Source: Methylococcaceae bacterium (GTDB taxonomy: Bacteria > Pseudomonadota > Gammaproteobacteria > Methylococcales > Methylomonadaceae). Taken from it: a DNA stretch of 5,706 nucleotides. Positions 1 through 4,389 of this stretch are shown here, in pieces. The position numbers were made by a program, and so were the translations under genes. The notes under the pieces are model-generated. The model made no database searches and was not told the DNA's origin. It saw only the letters and a program-made list of their open reading frames with translations. Positions within the stretch are counted from its first letter, which is position 1. Each line of letters starts with the position of its first letter. Location of the stretch: the NCBI GenBank assembly GCA_005779525.1, contig SXIZ01000106.1, positions 1 to 5,706 on the forward strand. Reading direction: 5' to 3'.

Positions 1-70
1 CTTAAAAACTTACAACGCAAATCATCAGGATAAATTCCTTCGCAGAGCCCTGCGGATTCAGTAAATCCAA

Positions 71-79
71 TGCTATAAT
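71..79 (+). promoter_or_regulatory. Extended -10 promoter (TGCTATAAT) reading rightwards
   Basis: TGCTATAAT is a perfect sigma-70 extended -10 (TGn plus TATAAT). No good -35 hexamer lies 16-18 bases upstream, which an extended -10 can tolerate. The next bases, CGCCGCC (81-87), form a GC-rich discriminator of the kind seen at stringently controlled promoters. The predicted start is near 86. The transcript could be a 270-base leader of the cytochrome gene or a separate short RNA ending near 174; the sequence alone does not decide. Confidence 0.5.
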
Positions 80-140
80 ACGCCGCCGACTAGCTTAGGC
101 TAGGTACTGTCCTGAATTATGTGCGTTACTCCGAACTGTC

Positions 141-174
141 TGCCACTAAAAATGGCACATTTCCTGTGTTTTTT
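141..174 (+). terminator. Possible weak terminator in the cytochrome leader
   Basis: A stem TGCCA (141-145) with TGGCA (153-157) overlaps a second short stem CACA (156-159) with TGTG (165-168). The second is followed directly by six T residues (169-174). The stems are short, so termination would be partial at best. If real, it would end a transcript begun near 86. It may equally be chance structure in AT-rich DNA. Confidence 0.25.
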
Positions 175-239
175 AGGTTCAGTGATTATTCATCACGATG
201 GTTGATAATAATTTTAGGATTAATTATTTAGATGATTAA

Positions 240-268
240 TTGAACTTTTAAGCTAGGCTAACTATTCT
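240..268 (+). promoter_or_regulatory. Candidate sigma-70 promoter for the cytochrome c gene
   Basis: TTGAAC (240-245) and TATTCT (263-268) each match four of six consensus positions and are separated by an ideal 17-base spacer. The upstream block (201-239) is very AT-rich and could act as an UP-like element. Initiation near 275 would leave a leader of about 80 bases. The match is moderate, and the TGCTATAAT element at 71-79 is a competing promoter. Confidence 0.3.
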
Positions 269-340
269 TAATAAGTTTGACTTAAGTATTGAACCACCCA
301 GCCCCATAAAGAGTGAAGATGGTTCTTTTTTACCACCAAA

Positions 341-346
341 GAGGAG
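341..346 (+). promoter_or_regulatory. Strong Shine-Dalgarno site of the cytochrome c gene
   Basis: GAGGAG lies nine bases before the ATG at 356, inside an A-rich context (AAAGAGGAGATATAAAAA). The match to the 16S anti-Shine-Dalgarno is good. It fixes the start and, with the AT-ending codons of the gene, suggests high expression. Confidence 0.8.
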
Positions 347-355
347 ATATAAAAA

Positions 356-685
356 ATGAAAAAATTATTAGGTGCTGCTGCAACTGTTGCTTTATTAGCT
401 TTAAGTGCACAAGCTTCTGCAGATGCTGAAGTGGGCGAGAAAATCTATAAACAAGCTTTCGGTCGCGGTTGCGGCGCTTGCCACGATATCAGCTCTAATC
501 CACAATTAGCTGCTTTAATCAAAGCTGGCACTTTGAAAAAAGATAAATTTGCTGAAGTTATTAAACAAGGCAAAAACGGTATGCCTAAAGCAGTTGAAGC
601 TATCTTAGCAGTTGGTGCAGTTAAAAAAGCGGGTTTAACTGAAGATCAAGCAATTGACTCTGTTTATGAGTTCTTAAGCAAATAA
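356..685 (+). CDS. Small periplasmic class I cytochrome c (single haem)
   Basis: This is a 109-residue exported monohaem cytochrome. A signal peptide runs from MKK through a hydrophobic Leu/Ala core to a probable cleavage after Ala22 (ASA). The haem c attachment motif CGACH is at 39-43: Cys39 and Cys42 would form the thioethers and His43 would be the proximal ligand. Met76 in the motif GKNGMP is the likely distal ligand, as in class I c-type cytochromes. The mature protein is about 87 residues with a C-terminal helix (about 94-108), the usual size for a soluble electron carrier. It presumably shuttles electrons in the periplasm between a dehydrogenase and a terminal oxidase or reductase, but no partner gene is in the window, so the pathway is unknown. 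The start is fixed by GAGGAG nine bases upstream. Codons are strongly biased to TTA, GCT and AAA, consistent with high expression. The gene stands alone, closed by the terminator at 727-778. Confidence 0.93.
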   Translation: MKKLLGAAATVALLALSAQASADAEVGEKIYKQAFGRGCGACHDISSNPQLAALIKAGTLKKDKFAEVIKQGKNGMPKAVEAILAVGAVKKAGLTEDQAIDSVYEFLSK

Positions 686-726
686 GGTTAATCGGCACTC
701 AGACTGTTCTGGGTGCCATTTACTTT

Positions 727-778
727 TGCAGCAGGCATAAAAAAACCGCTCAAAGGCGGTTTTTTTATGCCTGCTGCA
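727..778. terminator. Bidirectional intrinsic terminator with a perfect 23-bp stem
   Basis: Bases 727-749 and 756-778 are exact reverse complements around a six-base loop (750-755, TCAAAG). The GC-rich tip (CCGC/GCGG) is flanked by seven A on the left and seven T on the right, so the core works as an intrinsic terminator in both directions. It lies between two convergent genes, the cytochrome (ends 685) and the membrane protein (ends 784). The outer part (TGCAGCAGGCAT and its complement) makes the stem unusually long. Confidence 0.93.
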
Positions 779-783
779 GTGTG

Positions 784-1389
784 TTATTCTTGGTTTTGAC
801 TTAAAAAAGCCTTTTTTTCATGGGCCAACAGGTATTGTTTACGTACCCAAACGCCTGCAACAGCAGCAAACATTAAGCTGGCTGAGGCTAGGGTGAGATA
901 CAGTAGATTTTTTAGATGTGTGAGTTCTTCGAGCAGGATTTCGTTGGCCAACGCAACAGGTTCTTTGCTTGCGACAGGTTCGGAATAGGCTTGTAACATT
1001 TTAACGTCGCGCTTTAGGTCTTGGATTGCCCCCATGGCGTTGTTGACGCTACCTGCTTTGAGGCTTTCTTCTAAGATGCGCAATTTGCTTTCGATTGAAC
1101 CGCCCACTAAGCCGACCACTTGACCTTTGAGGGTGTTGATTTCTGCGGAAATAGCGGGATTGACTTGTTGTAAATGTTGCGTGCTGACTTTAATCGAATC
1201 CAGCGGGTCTTGAGCAGGCCACAGTAAAAAGCTGAGTAGGAATACTACGGTCATTAGGGACATGACCATGTATAACAAATAACGATTAACTTTAACTAAG
1301 CTCTGCTGCGATGCATTATCTTGCAGAATTAATACATTTTGTTTGCGTTGACTATGGGTCTCCGCATTTTTATCACGCACTTTACTCAC
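784..1389 (-). CDS. Uncharacterised two-helix membrane protein with a periplasmic coiled region
   Basis: I do not recognise this 201-residue protein. A polar, basic N-terminus (1-36) is followed by a membrane helix (about 37-58, ending LLWPA). Then comes a helical, charged segment of about 100 residues (60-160) with heptad-like Leu/Ile spacing, a second membrane helix (about 162-182) and a basic tail beginning RKQY. By the positive-inside rule both ends would be cytoplasmic and the middle periplasmic. This layout recalls short Wzz-like chain-length regulators or coiled-coil scaffold proteins, but no family motif supports either. The start is GTG at 1389: an in-frame TGA lies a few codons upstream with no ATG between, and GGAA (1397-1400) sits seven bases before the GTG. 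Codon 4 is also GTG and is a possible alternative. The first internal Met (41) lies inside helix 1 and is an unlikely start. The gene has its own promoter (1475-1483) and terminator. The reading frame looks real; the function is unknown. Confidence 0.72.
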   Translation of the reverse strand: MSKVRDKNAETHSQRKQNVLILQDNASQQSLVKVNRYLLYMVMSLMTVVFLLSFLLWPAQDPLDSIKVSTQHLQQVNPAISAEINTLKGQVVGLVGGSIESKLRILEESLKAGSVNNAMGAIQDLKRDVKMLQAYSEPVASKEPVALANEILLEELTHLKNLLYLTLASASLMFAAVAGVWVRKQYLLAHEKKAFLSQNQE

Positions 1390-1396
1390 AATTGTT

Positions 1397-1402
1397 TTCC
1401 GC
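1397..1402 (-). promoter_or_regulatory. Ribosome binding site supporting a GTG start
   Basis: On the - strand GCGGAA ends seven bases before the GTG at 1389. It is a modest Shine-Dalgarno match, but no ATG exists between the upstream in-frame stop and this point, so it supports GTG as the initiation codon of the membrane protein. Confidence 0.5.
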
Positions 1403-1474
1403 TTAACTCTGGGTCATTGGATACCAAAAATTGCGTGACACTGAAGCAATCAGCGCCACACAAATTCCTGACGA

Positions 1475-1483
1475 ATTATAGCA
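1475..1483 (-). promoter_or_regulatory. Extended -10 promoter of the membrane protein gene
   Basis: The - strand reads TGCTATAAT, a perfect extended -10, identical to the element at 71-79. No clear -35 is seen at the right spacing. Initiation would be near 1468, giving a leader of about 79 bases before the GTG at 1389. It separates this gene from argG upstream. Confidence 0.6.
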
Positions 1484-1508
1484 GTTAAAACGATTTTGCT
1501 GACATCGA

Positions 1509-1555
1509 TTTTTTTTGAAGGGGTTATCTGCCAGGAAGATAATCTGCAAAAAAAA
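1509..1555 (-). repeat. Nested inverted repeat downstream of argG
   Basis: An outer pair TTTTTTTTG (1509-1517) with CAAAAAAAA (1547-1555) encloses an inner pair TTATCT (1524-1529) with AGATAA (1537-1542). It begins just after the argG stop (1571). On the - strand a run of T comes first rather than after a GC stem, so it is a poor canonical terminator. It may still slow or end argG transcription. Confidence 0.3.
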
Positions 1556-1570
1556 ATTACTATCAATTGC

Positions 1571-2782
1571 TTAGCGTTGTTTTTTAGCTGCTATACGCAT
1601 TCTTAAAGCGTTTAATTTAATAAACCCTTCGGCATCTTTTTGATTGTACGCGCCACCGTCATCTTCAAAAGTGGCGATGCTTTCATCAAATAAACTATCG
1701 GACTCTGATTGACGCCCCACCACGATGACATTGCCTTTGTATAATTTGACGCGGACTTTGCCATTGACGTGTACTTGAGAACAATCAATCATTTGTTGTA
1801 GCATTTTACGCTCTGGACTCCACCAGTAGCCGTTGTAGATCAATGAAGCATAACGCGGCATTAATTCATCTTTTAAATGTGCCACTTCACGGTCTAAAGT
1901 CAAGGATTCGATGGCACGATGCGCTTTTAACATGACGGTACCAGCAGGCGTTTCGTAACAGCCACGCGATTTCATGCCGACATAACGATTTTCGACTATA
2001 TCCAATCGACCAATGCCATTGGCACCTGCAATTTTGTTTAATTGTTCCATGACTTGCGCTGGAGACAAGGCTTGATCATTAATGGCGACTATATCCCCTT
2101 GACGAAAAGTGAGCTCAAGGTAAGTCGCTTGATCGGGCGCAGCTTCCGGGGAGACGCTCCAACGCCACATGTCTTCTTCGGGTTCGGCCCAAGGATCTTC
2201 CAGTACTCGCCCTTCGTAGGAGATATGCAGTAAATTAGCGTCCATGGAGTATGGCGATGATTTGCCTTTTTTCATTTCTACCGGAATGGCATGTTTTTCC
2301 GCATACGCCAGTAAGGTTTCACGTGAGGTTAAATCCCATTCCCGCCAAGGCGCAATGACATGAATGTCTGGACGTAAAGCATAGGCACCCAGTTCAAAAC
2401 GCACTTGATCATTACCTTTACCAGTCGCGCCATGCGAGATGGCTTGGGCGCCAGTTTCGTTAGCAATTTCAATTAAGCGTTTGGCGATTAGCGGTCGTGC
2501 GATGGAGGTTCCGAGTAAGTATTCACCTTCATAGATAGTGTTGGCACGGAACATGGGGAAAACATAATCGCGTGCAAACTCTTCGCGTAAATCTTCGATG
2601 AAGATATCTTTAATGCCCATGGCTTGAGCTTTAGCACGCGCAGGTTCGACTTCTTCGCCCTGACCGATGTCAGCGGTAAAGGTAACCACTTCACATTGAT
2701 ATTTATCTTGTAGCCATTTCAGAATGACGGAGGTATCTAAACCACCGGAATAGGCCAAAACTACTTTTTTGATGTCAGACAT
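1571..2782 (-). CDS. argG: Argininosuccinate synthase
   Basis: ArgG condenses citrulline and aspartate with ATP to argininosuccinate, releasing AMP and pyrophosphate, the penultimate step of arginine synthesis in the cytoplasm. The 403 residues match the usual length of the bacterial family. The N-terminal nucleotide-binding domain starts with the PP-loop AYSGGLDTS (10-18). It is followed by EYLLGTSIARP (87-97) and the SHGATGKGNDQVRFE stretch (116-130), which contributes to ATP, citrulline and aspartate binding. The C-terminal synthetase domain carries KSSPYSMD (174-181), ENRYVGMKSRG (264-274) and an oligomerising helical tail to residue 403. The ATG at 2782 starts exactly where the family starts, although no strong Shine-Dalgarno precedes it. 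The gene appears to be transcribed alone from a promoter at 2818-2846, with an uncertain stop near 1509-1555. No other arg gene is adjacent. No damaged motif is seen. Confidence 0.98.
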   Translation of the reverse strand: MSDIKKVVLAYSGGLDTSVILKWLQDKYQCEVVTFTADIGQGEEVEPARAKAQAMGIKDIFIEDLREEFARDYVFPMFRANTIYEGEYLLGTSIARPLIAKRLIEIANETGAQAISHGATGKGNDQVRFELGAYALRPDIHVIAPWREWDLTSRETLLAYAEKHAIPVEMKKGKSSPYSMDANLLHISYEGRVLEDPWAEPEEDMWRWSVSPEAAPDQATYLELTFRQGDIVAINDQALSPAQVMEQLNKIAGANGIGRLDIVENRYVGMKSRGCYETPAGTVMLKAHRAIESLTLDREVAHLKDELMPRYASLIYNGYWWSPERKMLQQMIDCSQVHVNGKVRVKLYKGNVIVVGRQSESDSLFDESIATFEDDGGAYNQKDAEGFIKLNALRMRIAAKKQR

Positions 2783-2809
2783 AATTATTATTCATCACGG
2801 GTCATAAAA

Positions 2810-2838
2810 ATCCCCGAATTATACCCGAATTTTCGGGT
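2810..2838. promoter_or_regulatory. Putative operator: tandem and inverted CCCGAA half-sites over the argG -10
   Basis: Two adjacent 11-base units, ATCCCCGAATT (2810-2820) and ATACCCGAATT (2821-2831), differ at one position. The second also forms a perfect inverted repeat with TTCGGGT (2832-2838), ACCCGAA-TT-TTCGGGT. The half-sites sit one helical turn apart across the -10 and spacer, an ideal place for a repressor. They do not look like the ArgR box (TGAAT/ATTCA type). No regulator gene is nearby. Confidence 0.45.
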
Positions 2839-2846
2839 GTTTTTAA
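2818..2846 (-). promoter_or_regulatory. argG promoter
   Basis: On the - strand a perfect -10 TATAAT (2818-2823) lies 17 bases after TTAAAA (2841-2846), a weak -35. A perfect TTGACA (2847-2852) lies six bases farther out, at a non-optimal 23-base spacing. Initiation would be near 2811, about 28 bases before the ATG. The spacer contains an inverted repeat, described separately. Confidence 0.6.
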
Positions 2847-2905
2847 TGTCAATACGCTCTCAAGCGTGGTATGAAATGTTGTTCGAGGTGTTAACTACGG
2901 AATAG

Positions 2906-2937
2906 AAAAAGACAGGGGAACCAAGTTAACCCTGTCT
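2906..2937 (-). terminator. Intrinsic terminator of the small exported protein gene
   Basis: On the - strand the stem GACAGGG (2936-2930) pairs with CCCTGTC (2917-2911), with a short inner AAC/GTT pairing in the loop. It is followed directly by TTTTT (2910-2906). It lies 13 bases past the stop codon at 2950 and would insulate argG from upstream transcription. Confidence 0.88.
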
Positions 2938-2949
2938 CCATTTTAAAAT

Positions 2950-3297
2950 TTATAAGCTTTTATACAGCGATAGGCCTTTGTTTAAAAGTGCCGAGGCTTT
3001 AGCGATATCCCCTTTTTTGGATTCTATTTGACCTTGAATAATGCTGCCATTCGCTTCTTTGACAATGGCTTCGTTCCCGGTAATTTTTTCCGCAGCAGCA
3101 CGCGCTGCTTTCAAATGCAGATTTGCTGCTGAAAAATCACTTTGTTGCACTTCTATCAGGGCTTTTTCTACATAACTAATCACCTCAGTCACATTCAATG
3201 CCGAGACAGCCGCAGTGTCTTCTGCAAACACTGGCGTTGTGATGAATACCGCCAGTAAAAGACTAAGAGTAGCGCCCGCTGTTTGGATAAGTTTCAT
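2950..3297 (-). CDS. Small exported alpha-helical protein of unknown function
   Basis: I do not recognise this 115-residue protein. A clear signal peptide (MKL, hydrophobic 7-20, probable cleavage after Ala25 in PVFA) indicates export to the periplasm. The mature 90 residues look entirely helical and rich in Ala, Lys and Glu. Two segments, about 38-69 and 86-112, have spacing like that of a TPR or other helical-hairpin repeat (FSAANLHLKAARAAA and IAKASALLNKGLSLY). There is no cysteine or other obvious cofactor motif. It may be a small periplasmic scaffold or stress-related protein, but nothing in the sequence proves this. The ATG at 3297 is preceded by AAGGAA (3301-3306) at short spacing. The gene has its own terminator at 2906-2937 and follows the sucD terminator, so it is probably monocistronic. 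Confidence 0.77.
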   Translation of the reverse strand: MKLIQTAGATLSLLLAVFITTPVFAEDTAAVSALNVTEVISYVEKALIEVQQSDFSAANLHLKAARAAAEKITGNEAIVKEANGSIIQGQIESKKGDIAKASALLNKGLSLYKSL

Positions 3298-3317
3298 AAT
3301 TTCCTTGCTTAGGATGA

Positions 3318-3362
3318 CCAGACATACTCTGGATTGGGAGGCATGAAAAGCGGATGCTTTTC
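3318..3362. repeat. Two hairpins in the leader of the small exported protein
   Basis: TGAAAAGC (3344-3351) pairs with GCTTTTCA (3356-3363) around GGAT, and CCAGA (3318-3322) pairs with TCTGG (3328-3332). Both lie between a possible -10 (TATGAT on the - strand, 3371-3376) and the ATG at 3297. They could be operators or RNA structures; there is no evidence for either beyond symmetry. Confidence 0.35.
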
Positions 3363-3370
3363 AATTTTTC

Positions 3371-3376
3371 ATCATA
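3371..3376 (-). promoter_or_regulatory. Possible -10 of the small exported protein gene
   Basis: The - strand reads TATGAT, matching five of six -10 positions, about 74 bases before the ATG. No acceptable -35 is visible 16-18 bases upstream and there is no TGn extension. The preceding sucD terminator implies that some promoter exists between 3298 and 3432. Confidence 0.3.
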
Positions 3377-3432
3377 CAGGAATGCACTGGTAACTGTGGA
3401 TTTATTCGTAAACGATCAGGTTACACTAAGCT

Positions 3433-3475
3433 AAAAAAAAGACCGTATTCCGATGCAGGAATAACGGTCTTTTTT
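3433..3475 (-). terminator. Intrinsic terminator of the sucCD operon
   Basis: On the - strand a GC-containing stem (arms 3458-3470 and 3440-3451, AGACCGT..TTCC with one bulged A at 3463/3464, loop 3452-3457) runs into eight T (complement of A 3433-3440). It starts 24 bases past the sucD stop at 3499. T residues at 3470-3475 mean it could also act rightwards. Confidence 0.92.
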
Positions 3476-3498
3476 ATGGCAGTATTAGACTGTAGGAA

Positions 3499-4386
3499 TT
3501 ACAAACTGGCCAGTACTTTGGCGACAGTTTCGCCCATCGCCGACGGTGAAGGACAAATATGCACGCCTAATTCCCGCAAGATAGCTACTTTTTCAGCGGC
3601 ACTTTCACCCGCGGCAGAAATAATCGCGCCTGCATGTCCCATACGACGCCCTTCGGGTGCCGTTAAACCTGCGATATAAGCCACTAAAGGTTTACTCATG
3701 TGCTCTTTGGCAAAAAGACCCGCTTCAACTTCTTGTGGTCCGCCGATTTCTCCAATCATGACGACCACTTTGGTTTCTGGGTCTTGCTCGAATTGCTCAA
3801 GAATATCCCGATGCGAACTGCCGTTAATTGGGTCGCCACCGATACCCACTGAGGAAGAAACACCAATTCCAAGAGATTTTAATTGATCTGCGGCCTCATA
3901 ACCCAAGGTGCCAGAACGTCCAACTATACCAACATTACCTTGTTTATAAATGTGGCCCGGCATAATGCCTAACATAGATCTACCCGGACTAATCGTACCC
4001 GCACAGTTGGGGCCAGTTAAGAACATGCGGTCTTCTTTTGGGAAACGACGCAGAAAATTTTTAACCGTCATCATATCTTGCGTAGGGATACCATCCGTGA
4101 TCGCAACGCAGTATTTAATGCCTGCATCAGCAGCTTCCATAATGGAGTCGGCAGCAAACGCCGGGGGCACGAAGATGATACTGGCTTCCGCACCTTCTTG
4201 TTGTACCGCTTCTTTAACCGTGTTAAATACGGGTAAGCCCAAGTGTTGTTGCCCACCTTTACCTGGCGTGACCCCACCCACCACTTTCGAGCCGTAGTTA
4301 ATCATATCTTGCGCATGGAACGAGCCAATTTTGCCAGTAAACCCTTGAACAATAATACGCGTAGTTTCGTTGATAAAAATTGCCAT
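3499..4386 (-). CDS. sucD: Succinate/malate-CoA ligase alpha subunit (SucD/MtkB type)
   Basis: This is the CoA-binding, phosphohistidine-carrying subunit of an ADP-forming acyl-CoA ligase that joins CoA to succinate (TCA cycle) or malate (serine cycle) using NTP. The 295 residues fit the family (about 290-300). The N-terminal Rossmann-like CoA domain has VQGFTGKIGSFHA (13-25) and GGVTPGKGG (37-45). The ligase domain has GPNCAG (125-130), SGTLGYE (158-164) and GIGGDPING (181-189). His251 in GHAGAII (250-256) is the phosphorylated histidine. Segments such as FLRRFPKEDR and ISPGRSMLGIMPGHIY resemble my recollection of Methylobacterium MtkB more than that of E. coli SucD, so malate thiokinase is a real alternative. 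It starts three bases after the sucC stop, with its Shine-Dalgarno (AGGGG, 4393-4397) inside the end of sucC, implying translational coupling. Substrate choice cannot be settled from sequence. Confidence 0.95.
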   Translation of the reverse strand: MAIFINETTRIIVQGFTGKIGSFHAQDMINYGSKVVGGVTPGKGGQQHLGLPVFNTVKEAVQQEGAEASIIFVPPAFAADSIMEAADAGIKYCVAITDGIPTQDMMTVKNFLRRFPKEDRMFLTGPNCAGTISPGRSMLGIMPGHIYKQGNVGIVGRSGTLGYEAADQLKSLGIGVSSSVGIGGDPINGSSHRDILEQFEQDPETKVVVMIGEIGGPQEVEAGLFAKEHMSKPLVAYIAGLTAPEGRRMGHAGAIISAAGESAAEKVAILRELGVHICPSPSAMGETVAKVLASL

Positions 4387-4389
4387 TGC

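Larger units (their letters stand above)
1..355. other. Gene-free leader region upstream of the cytochrome c gene
   Basis: No convincing coding frame is present in this 355-base stretch on either strand. It holds a short GC-rich hairpin (CGCAG 41-45 with CTGCG 50-54), an extended -10 promoter (71-79), a second small hairpin (CTAGC 90-94 with GCTAG 99-103), two hairpins leading into a T run (141-174), a strongly AT-rich block (about 201-290) with a direct repeat GATTAATT (218-225 and 234-241), and a purine-rich ribosome binding site. A GAACCA/TGGTTC inverted pair (291-296 with 320-325) lies just before that site. The far left may be the tail of an intergenic region belonging to a gene outside the window. 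No tRNA cloverleaf or known riboswitch was recognised. Confidence 0.6.

Noticed and set aside
86..175. tRNA gene after the GC-rich discriminator
   Set aside because: The promoter resembles those of stable RNAs, but no acceptor stem, anticodon arm or GGTTC-type T-arm in proper register can be drawn.
119..205. A 28-codon + strand reading frame in the cytochrome leader
   Set aside because: It has no ribosome binding site, no recognisable composition or motif, and overlaps the hairpins at 141-168.
201..300. FNR/Anr oxygen-regulator box before the cytochrome gene
   Set aside because: TTGAT occurs (about 202-206), but no ATCAA partner lies four bases away.
2042..2233. + strand frame opposite argG
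   Set aside because: It lies wholly within the well-supported argG gene and its translation has no family-like features.
2823..2844. Rightward terminator (ACCCGAA..TTCGGGT then T run)
   Set aside because: The shape fits weakly, but no + strand gene lies upstream, the loop is only two bases and the element coincides with the argG promoter.
2783..2905. ArgR (ARG box) operator before argG
   Set aside because: No TGAAT..ATTCA-type 18-base box is visible; the symmetry present is CCCGAA/TTCGGG.
3950..4297. + strand frame opposite sucD
   Set aside because: It is the antisense of a conserved enzyme gene with Cys/Pro-rich nonsense composition and no start signals. The same holds for the + strand frames at 3476-3679 and 3698-3886.
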